Shown piece after piece: positions 38,301 to 54,059 of a stretch of 64,000 nucleotides of DNA; position 1 is the stretch's first letter, and the number at the start of each line of letters is the position of its first letter. Position numbers and translations under genes: made by a program. Below the pieces are notes generated by a model. It had not been told where the DNA came from, searched no databases, and was given only the letters and a program-made list of their open reading frames with translations. The stretch lies in NCBI RefSeq assembly GCF_036711975.1, contig NC_091973.1:4526001-4590000 (forward strand), written 5' to 3'. The DNA is from Onthophagus taurus. Lineage: Eukaryota; Arthropoda; Insecta; Coleoptera; Scarabaeidae.

Positions 38301-39289
38301 CAGGTCATTTGGTGGATTCATCATTGGGTGGTGGTCAGCCGTTGAGCTCCCCATCGAGGTCTTCGCCCCATTCGCAGGGTTCGGAGGGTGGCGAAAGATT
38401 CTCGAGGAAAGTTTTCGTCGGCGGATTACCTCCCGATATCGACGAGGATGAAATAACGAACAGTTTCCGACGTTTTGGACCGTTGGTCGTCGATTGGCCC
38501 CATAAAGCTGAAAGCAAATCTTATTTTCCACCGAAAGGATATGCATTCTTATTATTTCAGGTAAAATCAACGCAAAAGTGTTAATAAAATGTTGATGATT
38601 TCATTTTTAGGATGAGAATTCTGTTCAAAGTTTGATTGACGCTTGTATTACGGATGAAGATAAATTATATTTATGCGTATCTTCTCCAACTATCAAAGAT
38701 AAACCAGTGCAGATTCGGCCGTGGAGACTCTCGGATGCTGATTTCGTGTTGGACGCGTCGATGCCGTTGGATCCACGAAAAACGGTTTTCGTTGGAGGCG
38801 TTCCACGTCCGTTGAAAGCGGTGGAGTTGGCTATGATTATGGATAGGCTTTACGGAGGGGTGTGCTACGCGGGCATAGACACCGATCCGGAGTTGAAGTA
38901 TCCAAAAGGGGCCGGCCGGGTTGCTTTCAGCAATCAGCAAAGTTACATAGCCGCCATTAGCGCTCGTTTCGTTCAGTTGCAACATGGTGACATCGATAAG
39001 CGCGTTGAGGTTAAACCGTATGTTTTGGATGACCAAATGTGCGATGAGTGTCAGGGGCAACGATGTGGTGGAAAGTTTGCACCTTTCTTTTGCGCCAACG
39101 TTACTTGTTTACAGGTAAATTTTTTTAAAAATTTTTAATTAAAATTAAATCTTTTTCGTAATTTCTTTTTAGTATTATTGTGAGCATTGTTGGGCAACGA
39201 TACATTCGAGACCTGGTAGAGAATTTCATAAGCCGCTGGTGAAGGAGGGTGCCGATAGGCCAAGAGCGGTGCCGTTCCGTTGGTGTTAA
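26332..39289 (+). CDS. orb2: Orb2 / CPEB2-4-type translational regulator, long isoform
   Basis: Exons 26332-27258, 29102-29213, 36950-37003, 38241-38560, 38611-39114 and 39173-39289 join in phase to 677 aa. CPEB proteins bind U-rich elements in mRNA 3' UTRs and control polyadenylation and local translation; Orb2 acts in long-term memory and spermatogenesis in flies. The N-terminal exon is Ser/Pro/Asn/Gly-rich and contains a PT repeat. RRM1 starts near residue 420 (KVFVGGLPPDIDEDEI), RRM2 near 525 (TVFVGGVPRPLKAVELAMIM), and the C-terminal ZZ zinc-binding domain runs from CDECQGQRCGGKF through YYCEHCWATIHSRPGREFH. A stop at 26248 makes 26332 the first usable ATG. Unlike fly Orb2, no long poly-Gln tract is encoded. 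Confidence 0.96.
27259..29101 (+). other. orb2 intron 1 with possible internal poly(A) site
   Basis: Reading on past the exon 1 donor reaches a stop at 27385-27387, and an AATAAA stands near 27494, so intronic polyadenylation could make a truncated product without RRMs. The rest has overlapping frames in a GC-richer stretch (27600-28000) that I do not regard as coding. Confidence 0.4.
28911..29006 (+). promoter_or_regulatory. Possible internal orb2 promoter and leader exon
   Basis: ATATATAAAG at 28911-28920 resembles a TATA box. It is followed by a stretch ending in a good donor (TTCTTG before GTAAGT at 29007) that could splice to the orb2 exon at 29102. A small open frame starting at 28934 would then read into a stop (WIDVE), so translation would have to restart at an in-frame ATG in exon 2 (TMRGLEH). 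Confidence 0.35.
31680..33075 (+). mobile_element. Degenerate non-LTR retrotransposon pieces in orb2 intron
   Basis: The plus strand shows RNase H-like VTLWWVLGHKGMVVNEK near 31730. A reverse-transcriptase stretch with stops follows: VHKKGSKALPENYRPISMLS near 32602, EQHGFIGGKSTQTA near 32740 and YGVPQGSVLGPLLF near 32988. The order (RNase H before RT) shows at least two fragments. A 50-bp segment around 32008 (CATCAAGGACTTAAATCTGC) recurs at 32284. Confidence 0.75.
33090..34455 (+). pseudogene. Mariner/Tc1-superfamily transposase relic
   Basis: An N-terminal helix-turn-helix region (YGMACGNSAEARRLYQERHP, then NGRPMEV) of the DUF4817 type is followed by DDE catalytic blocks in several frames: FTDEASLSKNGIFNFHNNHM near 33620, MHDGSPAHFTL near 33870 and GPWPPRSPELNCLDFF near 33960. 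Frameshifts make it non-functional. Inverted sequences flank it (CTCCGGAACCGT near 33090; ACGGTTCCGGAG near 34290), and GAAACACCCTATATA near 34440 resembles a mariner end. Confidence 0.82.
34554..35000 (-). mobile_element. RTE-like LINE reverse-transcriptase fragment
   Basis: Minus-strand blocks are ADDIVLISDSLGEIKLMLND near 34960, then KINVEKSKFMTNLVPNSK in another frame, then DNQTSELNRRITFVWAAYEK and LRDI near 34780-34710. This is the typical finger-to-thumb stretch of RTE-type elements. Frameshifts and stops mark it as dead. Confidence 0.8.
35757..36104 (+). promoter_or_regulatory. Putative promoter and 5' UTR of the short orb2 transcript
   Basis: TATAAATA at 35757-35764 is followed by a GC-rich block (35830-36060) that contrasts with the AT-rich intron around it. 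It leads to the ATG at 36105. An upstream small open frame, starting at 35780, lies in this leader. Confidence 0.45.
36105..36168 (+). CDS. orb2: Alternative first coding exon of orb2 (short isoform)
   Basis: ATG in good context (CAAAATG) opens MYGSVSKWSNNQFTQINRIP then K. The exon ends one base into a codon at a GT donor. That phase fits exactly the orb2 exon at 36950, which needs two bases. The joined short isoform would have 352 aa, with both RRMs and the zinc domain but a different N-terminus. Orb2 in flies also has isoforms differing in their N-termini. Splicing is inferred. Confidence 0.62.
38118..38222. mobile_element. Degenerate MITE copy in orb2 intron
   Basis: It shares GTCATCATTGCAAGTATGCA and GATAATTAATTAATA with the better-preserved copies at 48739 and 52926. 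The left end is eroded. Confidence 0.75.
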
Positions 39290-42237
39290 CGTAGGGGCGA
39301 GAATCGCGGTGCGGACTCCGTTCCATTGGAATGGGAGGACCCGTGGAGACGCGTAGGCATAATTACAATTATCTAGTAGCAATTATACATATTTAAAAGT
39401 ATATTTGAATACGATATGTGTAATCAAATTCTCTTTTCTCGCGACCGCGAGTGGTCGAAGGCGAGCTACGGCGCCGATAGCGATAGCGAAGACCACAAGC
39501 TTCGTTGACATAGTCAGGCCACTCCTCAAAAACAAAAAAAATTAAAATAAATAACACCCTAAATTTGTACCGAGCAATTCTATTGTATTTTTGGTTAGAG
39601 AATCGATCGAGGACGTGTAATTGAACACTAACAATATAAGCTGGGGCTTTTATAGAGAATTTTTTGCGTTTTTTCAAACACAGGAATAATTTAAATAATT
39701 TTTTTAAATATAAAAAATCACTTCAGTTTCCTGTGTAACACATTCTTAAAATAGCTCAGCCTAAATATAGCCAGAACACGCTCGCGGCGACCTGAAAAAA
39801 ATCTGGTCGCCATCTCGCGAACGTTATACAGCCAGTATATACAGTGATGGAAATAAGTATTCGAACGGTTTCGATACGAAATAGTTTTTGATGCAAAAAA
39901 ATAAAAAAAAGAAAATGGGTCCAAGTAGATAAAGGATACGCACGCATCCTTTTTAATTTCTCTAACCGGAAATGACAAATGAAAGAATGAAGTCGAAGTG
40001 GAGTCGGCGCAGACAGTCATGATGCTTGTGTCCCAGTCGGCAACGTTCAGGGTATTGTATATACTAGTCTAATCTGCGAGCCTGCCGGCGATCCACGTCG
40101 CCGGATATTTTCGCTGACGGCGGCGCAATTAGCCCCAAGTACCTGACCGGACCGCCCCACAGACACCCCCGCCCTAAACCCCCTTAAATACCGCCTTTCC
40201 CTCAGCCCCAACTAACTCAAACTATATAAAACGCCAAAAATATTTGGTATATTAATTAATTACTTGGCGTTTGAAATTGACCATTTCAATTTTTTTAAAT
40301 TAATTTTCCCCCAACATTTATTCGTCTCAAATTCATAGATAATACACCCTGTATATTAGAGATTTATTATTATTTTTATTATTTTATTAATTAAATGTAA
40401 TTGGTGTTAGTTTATATTTTTTTTATATATAGTGGTGTTTAATATTTTGTGTTCGTATTTTATATATATATATGTAAATTGATATATATATTTTGATGGA
40501 ATTTATTTATTTAATATACAATGTCTGTTTACTCAAGCTATATATTTTGATCTAATTGAATTTGAAAAGCCTTGTTTGCGTTATTTGGGGCGATTCTCAA
40601 AAAAGGAAAATCTTGTTTCGCACTAAACGTTACGTTACTTCATATCAAAACGAAATTTGGAATAAAATATAATGATTTAAAAAAAAAAAAAGAAGTGCGC
40701 GTAATTTAATATAAAGCTTTTTCAATTAATCAACTTTTGATCGATATATTGTAGATGTAAGTTTTATATAAAAATGAATTAATTAAACGTGTGGTGAATG
40801 AGAAAGGAGTATTAAAAAAATAGAATTGAAAGATAAAGGAAAAGTGGGTGGCGTAGAGTGCGAAACGAGGCTCACTTGCGTCCGCACGTTATACCTACCC
40901 TATTACCTACTATTTTATTTTTTAATGTGTGATAAATATTAGACGTCTTAATGTATTAATATTAAATAAATTGCACGGATGATAATGTATAGTATATTAT
41001 ATATATAGTATCAGCTATTCTAAGACTTGTATTTTTTAAATTTGAATTTTTATACTAAACTGTTATAAATGGTAATTAGCGGAGTTTTTGATGTGTGCAA
41101 TAAACAATATTGCGGCCGTTGGGCCGTGGCGGGCGTATTTTTTTAAATTTTTATTACATCGTATCGGCGAGTAAAGCGAAATGAACGATTAAAGCAAAAT
41201 TCTAATAGGGGAAAAAACGAAACCAAACAAGTTAAGAAAATAATAAAAATAAAATAAATGAAAACAAGAGAGAAAAAAAGGGGAGATCGAAAACGCTGTT
41301 TAATCGGACCCTTTTTGAATCATCTGATTTTAGCGACCTTTTTTATTGATTAAATAAATAAACGACGCGTCACAGCGCGACTTCACGCGTATATTTTTTA
41401 CTTTTTATAACTTTTCGATATACGGATAGGCTTCTTCTTCTTTTTTACGATACGTGGACGGTAATGATAATAAGCGAAGTATAATTATTATTATTACTAG
41501 TTCGTAATTCTTATATTTACGATTTAATATGTGGATTGAAATGCAGTTTTTGCGGCTGCGCGTAGTTACCGTTAGTGCAATATTTAAAAGAATAAATGCG
41601 GGACAGATCGCCCGGCTTAGTACATAGTCAATTGTCGACACAAGACGATAAGCGACGCGAAAAAAAAAATAAAATGAAATTTGTTAACCGAGCCGCCCCT
41701 TACCTCGATAGCTAGCGACACATTTTACTACTACTACTTTTGAAATAGCGTGTATATGTACCAGGGTATCGTGGCGGCCCGGTCTACGATTAGCACCAAA
41801 GTAGATTATATTTTTTATTTATCTAAATACTTTTTAGAAAGTTTTTATTACAAGTAACGATACTATTGTTTTTATATTGTTTTTTTTTGTACATTTTTAT
41901 ATATGTTTGTTAGTAAAGCGCGGTTCAAGCGGTCGATTTCTTTTGCCAGGGAAGTTTCTAGTACCACCTATTTTGTTGAACATGAAACTTTTTATGTTTT
42001 ATATAAATATTATAAAATGTCTGTGTTTATTTGATAAACTGCTGTTATATATTTTAAACCATTCGTCTTATTCTTTTCCATTATTCAAATCTTAATCCTA
42101 TATCTTACCATATTCATATTCGTATTCCACCAATAACAATAATTTTGATACAATCCATATTGCAGGTTTAAATGAGGTATTAATAATAAAAAACTTAATA
42201 ATTTTTAAAAAACTTCATTCCTGCTTTATTTAAATTT
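39290..42237 (+). other. orb2 3' UTR and intergenic DNA
   Basis: There is no convincing coding sequence. AATAAA signals occur near 40972 and 41099, so a 3' UTR of 1.7 kb or more is plausible. Long AT-rich runs lie at 40340-40700. Confidence 0.45.
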
Positions 42238-42286
42238 CCTCGGAACCGGTTTCGACCTTTACTTTAGGTCATCATCAGCCGAATCA
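42238..42286 (-). ncRNA. Hammerhead-ribozyme-like motif in a dispersed repeat
   Basis: The minus strand reads CTGATGA, a 4-bp helix II (GACC/GGTC) with an AT-rich loop, then GAAAC, the palindrome ACCGGT, and TCCGAGG. The bases before CTGATGA (TTCGG) can pair with CCGAG to form helix I. The palindrome could form helix III only in a dimer. One extra base stands between the core A and helix II, so activity is doubtful. The host repeat is not identified. Confidence 0.4.
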
Positions 42287-42563
42287 AATCTTTCAAAAAT
42301 TAACATAAATCAATAATATATCAAACTTCTTTAACATTTATAAAAAACTATTATTACAAACACTCAAATATAAAAAAAATTTTGGTATCATCTTAATCAC
42401 TTTTATTCCTGTACTAAGCTCTCTCCACTAACGGTATTAAGGTAAAAATCACAAATTTTTATATATTAATTATAAACACCAAAATTATTTTTTTATCCAA
42501 AATATATTTCAAAAACAAAAACCAATCTTACAAGAATTACAAATATAAAAAAAATAATTTTTA

Positions 42564-43474
42564 TCAATAATATGAATATGACGCATCCGGAACACTGGCT
42601 TCGGCGTGATGCTCTTCGGAACCATTTCCGTTTTGCTGACGACCATCGTGACCATCATAATCAACAGAAGCCGCAGCGGCGGCTCTTGCGGCATTATTTT
42701 GCGCTTCTCTTGCTGCTTGTTCTGCGTTGGCCGCTGCGTGTCTAGTTGCTCTAAAATCAATTAAAACTCCCTTTAATTGATCTGTGAGTTGTTCCAATCT
42801 TTGTTCGGCAGATCCAACCATCGACTCTTGGGCGGCTAATTCTCCGGCAGCTTCAGCGGCTGCTCTATTAGCTTGTTCAGAAGCTGCTTGGGCGACGTTC
42901 GAGGCTGCTTGGAGTACATTAACGTGTTGAGCGGCTTGTCTCGATGCTTTTTGAGCTGCGTCGGCTGCTCTTTCTGCTTGGCGAAGTTGTTGTCTTTCAC
43001 CTTCCAATGCAACCTTAGCATCACGTACTTGTTGCTCTAAACCTTGGAGGAGAATTTGTTTTCCAGCTAAAGCGGCTTGAGCTGTTGCTGATGCCTAAAA
43101 GATTTATTAAGAAAAAATATTTTTAAGAAAATTTTGACTTACTCCTGCTGCAGCTTGAGCTAAAGTATTTTTAGCAACATAAGCAGCTTGACTGGCCGCT
43201 AAATGTTGGTTTTGAACAGCGTTGTGAGCTTGTTGTGCAGATCCTTGAGCAATACTTCTCAATCCAGCCCCAACACTAGCACCTTCCTTTTTGCCGATAT
43301 CATTTTCGTCGTTATTGATGGACCCATCTCCATGGTTACTTCTAATGTGACGGTAAAATTCTGGGGTTGCAGAAATAGCAACTGAAAAGTTAACGAAGTG
43401 TAATCAAAATTCTTGAGGGATATTTTTTAAAACTCACGGGTGAAACAAGCCACTAAAACGAGTTGGGAGTACAT
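42564..43474 (-). CDS. Secreted Ala/Gln-rich coiled-coil protein (DUF745-like)
   Basis: Minus-strand exons 43474-43438, 43381-43143 and 43094-42564 join in phase to 268 aa. It starts with a signal peptide (MYSQLVLVACFTLAIS). A short charged segment (NNDENDIGKKEGASVGAGLR) precedes about 170 residues of Ala-, Gln- and Glu-rich helix with heptad character (AASNVAQAASEQANRAAAEA, EQRLEQLTDQLKGVLIDF). The tail is DYDGHDGRQQNGNGSEEHHA then a Tyr-rich end. The pattern resembles insect DUF745 secreted proteins and, more loosely, Ala-rich coiled-coil silks. The family assignment is tentative and no enzyme motif is visible. A TATA box lies 55 bp upstream of the start codon. Confidence 0.85.
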
Positions 43475-43528
43475 GTTGAGTGTGTTTAAACAAATCTTGA
43501 TTGTTGGCCAAATGTAGCAATCCGCCGA

Positions 43529-43536
43529 TATTTATA
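43529..43536 (-). promoter_or_regulatory. TATA box of the secreted coiled-coil gene
   Basis: TATAAATA on the minus strand lies 55 bp before the start codon at 43474. Transcription start is expected near 43500. Confidence 0.75.
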
Positions 43537-45728
43537 CTTAAATTTCGGATCTATAGGGAATATTGATTGGGTGTTTAGTGGGAGATTATATAAAAAAAGA
43601 TTTGAAAGTACAGGAATTATCAAAGAAAATTAAATACAAAGATGTGTACTTAAATAGGACATAAAGATGAGTGATTTTTTTTTTGTAATGAAATTTTTTT
43701 TAATTTGTTTCAAAATTTGTGATTAATTAAGATTATTTTCTTATTATTTTAATTTACTTTATCTTAATTTCACATTTGATCCTCTCTGTATAAACTAAAT
43801 TCCGTGAGGTAGGAGAAAAAGTACAACCGATATAATGCGGTCAAGCAGAACACAGCTTTTTATTGTTACGACATCATTTTCTTCTAAATTTCTTTAGCCA
43901 CATAACTTTGGTTATCGTAACAAAACGATTTTCCTTCAGGAAGTTTAAATAATCAATATTAAAATGTTGATTAATTTTAATCGTGCGATATTAATTAAAT
44001 TAGGTATTAATTTGATATGTAAGGTTTATTTGTTGTTTTTCCGATGGGGTAAAGTTTGTGTACTAAAAGTTTAAGTACCAATTGATGCACTCCGACGATA
44101 CGGCTCCTAAAAGCCTCTATAAAACCACAAATATAATCATAATTACGGTTGAGACCATTAAATTTCTGCAATACAAGATTTTTTTAATCTCCTTAATCAC
44201 TTAAATCACCATCATGTTGAATCATGTCTTAAAATATTAAGATTTTTTTTAATTCTTCAAAAAATACAACAGAATATGTTTTTTGGAAGCCGAAGCAGCC
44301 GAGGTAAGGAAGGGTAAAAAATTAATTTCTGATTTTAAGAAAATTGTGTAATATAGGAGCCGATTCCACCATGTTGTTGTGAGATGTTCTTAATTTTAGA
44401 AAGTCATTAAACCTTGTTTTTAATTTAATTGTGTTTTTCAGTTGAGCCAGGTTTAGTGGATAAGATTTCTTTGAAGATTAACAAACCTATTTATAAACAT
44501 GACGAACGACGATGAATACATTTTCACCAGAACTATAATTAGAGCTACGGCGTAACAGTGACGAACATACAAATACATTGTTTTTCTTAAAAACACTTCT
44601 GCTATTCAATTTTGATCCAAAGAGTGTGTGAAACACTCAAAAATGTCGACTACTTATAAATAAGGAAACTCTACTCCTAATAATAATAATATTTTTGACT
44701 ATCAAGAATTTGGGAATTGACTAGATTTGAGAATTGGAAGTATTTTGCCGAAGAAGTCAGATATCTTACAAAGTTATTCAGAAATTCCACATCAACGATA
44801 ACGAGTTACCTCACCATACCATAAACATCTACGTGATTATGGCGGAAATATTAATATTTTAGCAGTTTGTTGGTGTTAGCTCATCAGCCGTTTCATTTTC
44901 ATTGAGGTTGGTACGTTTTGTAATGTAGATTATTTATTTATTTATACATGGGAGTAGCGACACGAGTATGTATAAAAACAAAATTAATTCTATCTGGGTA
45001 CAAAACTGAGCATGGCGCATCGAATAACACGTCTAAAATTGTTTGGCGTAAGGACAAGTATGTCTAACTTAAGGCGATCTATCCGTACGATTGGAGAATT
45101 CTTATAAGACTGGTTCGAGCTGTTGATGTAAAATAAAAAATCATATCATAACCTGAAGAGGAAGCGAACATCACTACAATATCTACGCTGCTGAAGCGTG
45201 GGAATATGGTAGATTTGGCAGGCAAACGCGATACAGTAAACCATGTTGTACAGATTATGTTGAAACTAACCACAGCTGACTTAAAGCAATGACCATTGAC
45301 TAATCTGAACAGGACACGAACATCACTACAATATCTACGCTGCTAAAGCGTGGGAATGTGGTAGTCGCAATAACCATTGATCAACCTGAAGAGGAAGCAA
45401 ACATCACTACAATATCTACGCTGCTGAAGCGTGGGAATATGGTAGATTTTTCAGGCAGACGCGATTCAGTACACCATGTTGTACAGCTGACTTAAAGCTG
45501 AGTTTATCTGGAATGTTGTACAGCTGAGTTTATCTGGATTCAAACTGATGGAGAAAGTAATCTTGGTCGCCCCAATTAATACAAACACCAACATCATACG
45601 AAATCTGGTAGATTTGAACTGATCTTGACCAATTTCAAAGGCATGGGAAATAGTATTAAAATTGTAATTTGATTCATTTGTTTATTTACAAATAATTTAA
45701 CACCAACTAATTAATAAATTTTAAACAG
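43537..45728. other. Intergenic region
   Basis: No gene recognised. It is AT-rich, with the tandemly duplicated block at 45150-45560 described separately. Confidence 0.55.
45150..45560. repeat. Local imperfect tandem duplication
   Basis: The segment CATCACTACAATATCTACGC then TGCTGAAGCGTGGGAATATG recurs at about 45170, 45320 and 45405. Copies 1 and 3 also share the following part up to CACCATGTTGTACAG or its variant. The unit is about 120-150 bp. Confidence 0.85.
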
Positions 45729-46106
45729 CTATGACCCTTTTTCTTCTATTTCAACTTTTTGCTCATTTACACTTTGCTGTTCCTCCAACATTTTCTGTTG
45801 TTCCAAAGCTTTTTGTTCCATTTCTTGAAGTTCCTTCATACGCCTTTCAACAATCTTCTCCTGCATTCCTGAGTAAACCTTAATCAAGCGGTTGTTGCAG
45901 TTTATGTATTTAGAGGCGCAACGATCAACGCATAATTCTTCTTCGGGGTTTAATTCTCTTGAATTAAGTGTCGTTATACAATTCGAGAAGCATAAGTCGG
46001 ACATAACATTATAAAGTTGTAGAAAGTCTCTGAACTAAAATTGTATAATAAAAAATTTATTGATTAATTTGTGGTTAATTACCGTTTTTAATTGATGAGT
46101 TTCCAT
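45729..46106 (-). CDS. Mitochondrial small Tim chaperone, Tim10B/Tim9B type
   Basis: Minus-strand exons 46106-46083 (METHQLKT) and 46034-45729 join in phase to 109 aa. Small Tim proteins chaperone carrier precursors across the intermembrane space to the TIM22 insertase. The twin CX3C motifs that define the family are CFSNC and CVDRC; the second is followed by ASKYINCNNRL. The order FRDFLQLYNVMSDLCFSNC matches TIMM10B (FXC1) rather than Tim9 or Tim10. Only one extra Cys is seen at YINCN, where a full CX3C would need a partner four residues before (CASKYINC), so the second motif deserves care. The C-terminal tail is Glu/Gln-rich. AATAAA (TTTATT on plus) is at 45681-45686. Confidence 0.88.
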
Positions 46107-46503
46107 AATGTTCGATTTTTTTAAAGGTTATGTTTGTTTTATAGGTTAGGTTACTAAATTTTATGATTTTTTAAAACGTTAAAGAATTTTAATTAATATT
46201 TAAAGAAATTTGCGTTATAATTTATCAAAAATGCTTATTAATTTTTAAATTAATAAATACATTTTTAATTTTTGTGTGATGTATTTAGGGATTTTATTTT
46301 CTAACTGCCTCGTTTTCTTAGATACACACTAAACAGACTAAACAGGCATGTAGAAGCTAACTTCACATTCGTGATGTTACCAGCTTTGGATGGTCAGGTT
46401 TTTGTACAAAAAGCAACAACAAAATGTTCAACAAAACGCGATTAATGTTACATTAACTAGTGTTGTTGCTTCTTAATTATTAGTTTTGGATAAAGCACCC
46501 ACG
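46107..46503. promoter_or_regulatory. Bidirectional promoter between Tim10B and U2SURP
   Basis: The two start codons are divergent and 397 bp apart. The region has no TATA box that I can defend and is AT-rich. Both genes are housekeeping. Confidence 0.6.
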
Positions 46504-52512
<6,009 letters not shown>

Positions 52513-52923
52513 AAAAATATATTTGCTTTTCGCAGTGATTTTTTGACGATGATCCGTTTTTCCGATTTCGAGGTTTGTATTCGGAAGCAATTTCTTAACC
52601 CATACGAGCAACTTAACGGAGACTACTATTCTTTTCTTATTTTTTTTTTTTGTTTTATTTCCTCTGATTTAGTTCAAGATTTTCCCTTTCTTGGCTTTAA
52701 CGATATCACGATATATAATAAGAAGTTCCATTTAAGGATGTAGTAGGTGGGGAGTTAATTAAGTTTGTCCACAGCGATGGACTCTCCATCTACTGCATTC
52801 TTAATAACAAAGGTATATATATATATGATTTGTAATGAGATGAATCCACATTTCGGAATTCAATTTGGATAGGAAAAGGTTAATATGTATAGTAATTATT
52901 AATGTATTGTTATTCTTGCAACC
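52513..52923 (+). other. U2SURP 3' UTR region
   Basis: Non-coding and T-rich. Nothing further is recognised up to the MITE at 52926. Confidence 0.5.
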
Positions 52924-52925
52924 TA

Positions 52926-53092
52926 CGGAGTGTTAATTAATTATCGTACCCGACGTCATCATTGCGAATATGCAACCAACATCGCAGTGCAATACGCATC
53001 ATGCGCAAATCGCGTATTGCAATACCAATACTGTGATTTTGGTTGCATACTTGCAATGATGACGTCGGGTACGATAATTAATTAATACTCTG
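52926..53092. mobile_element. MITE with TA duplication, copy 3 (best preserved)
   Basis: It starts CGGAGTGTTAATTAATTATC and ends with the near-perfect complement. The arms include CGTACCCGACGTCATCATTG on both sides. It is flanked by TA at 52924-52925 and 53093-53094. At 167 bp it is almost one long hairpin and has no coding capacity, as expected of a mariner-type MITE. Confidence 0.92.
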
Positions 53093-53952
53093 TATTTCGA
53101 CGTTATGACCGAATTACCAAAAAAATTAGATTTTGATATAGAATTATGTATTTTAATTTTGTGCTAATTCGGTTGTATGATCTATTAAAACGAAGTGGGT
53201 GTCGAGAATCATAATATATTAGTTAACATTTTGTATATCTTTTTCTATCACTACTATTTTGGTTTCCTTTTAAATATTTGCAACTCAGGCACTTTAGATA
53301 TGACATTGCTAAACAGTTTTTTCCCAAACGTTCATAATTTCTTTTTTTTTATTAAAAAAAATATGTTTTTCTCTGTTCGTTTTTTGTTTAAGTTTCTGTC
53401 AATTTCTAATTAAATAATTTTCACTCAAAGAAGTACAAACGTATATGATATACATACCACTTAACTGTTTATAGTCTGTAAAAATATGGTATGTATGTGT
53501 ATGTAACTGTGTACTGGTGTAATAAAATTACATTTTTATTTAAGCTGCAACGCGTTTCTTTTTCCTAAAAAATTGACGTAATTTGAAATTGTAGGTGTGC
53601 CTATTTTTATCTGCAAACCTAATTTTTCCTAACTACGACTAAATTGTGATTTATCGATATTTATCACAAGTTGTTTCAATTAAAATTAAAATGTGTGTTT
53701 AAATCAACGCTACAATTGGTAGATAGGTTGCAAATAACAATGGATTGAACGTTGATTTTTGATACTTGTCATGAAGACAAACAATCAAATCTCATCATTA
53801 GATTAGTACTTTTTTAAATTATAAAAAAATTATTATCAAACTGATTGTTATATATATATATATATATATGTTCCGGTTGCGAAATTTTCTCAGTACTAAG
53901 ATCGATTAGTGTCTGATATTAATAAGTGTATATTAGAACATTTCAAACAAAA

Positions 53953-54017
53953 ATGACGGGAACTACCAAACACCCTCACGATGCCGAATATCGCCTTTTG
54001 GATACGGAGTATAAAAT
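53953..54017 (+). CDS. Possible first coding exon of an unassigned gene
   Basis: ATG in good context (CAAAAATGACG) opens MTGTTKHPHDAEYRLLDTEY then K and ends two bases into a codon at GTAAGA. A run of TATATA at 53850-53868 could serve as TATA. I find no downstream exon with a matching phase before the repeats, and the phase does not fit CLN3 exon 2. It may be an alternative leader of a downstream gene or a remnant left after transposon insertion. Confidence 0.3.
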
Positions 54018-54059
54018 GTAAGAAATTTAATTTTAAATATTTCATTTTTCACCTTGGCG

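Noticed and set aside
42509-42760. Alternative minus-strand frame over the coiled-coil gene
   Set aside because: Out of frame with the spliced gene that has a signal peptide and consistent junctions.
53195-53413. 72-codon Phe-rich plus-strand open frame
   Set aside because: Its Phe-rich composition follows from T-rich DNA in the U2SURP 3' region; no other support.
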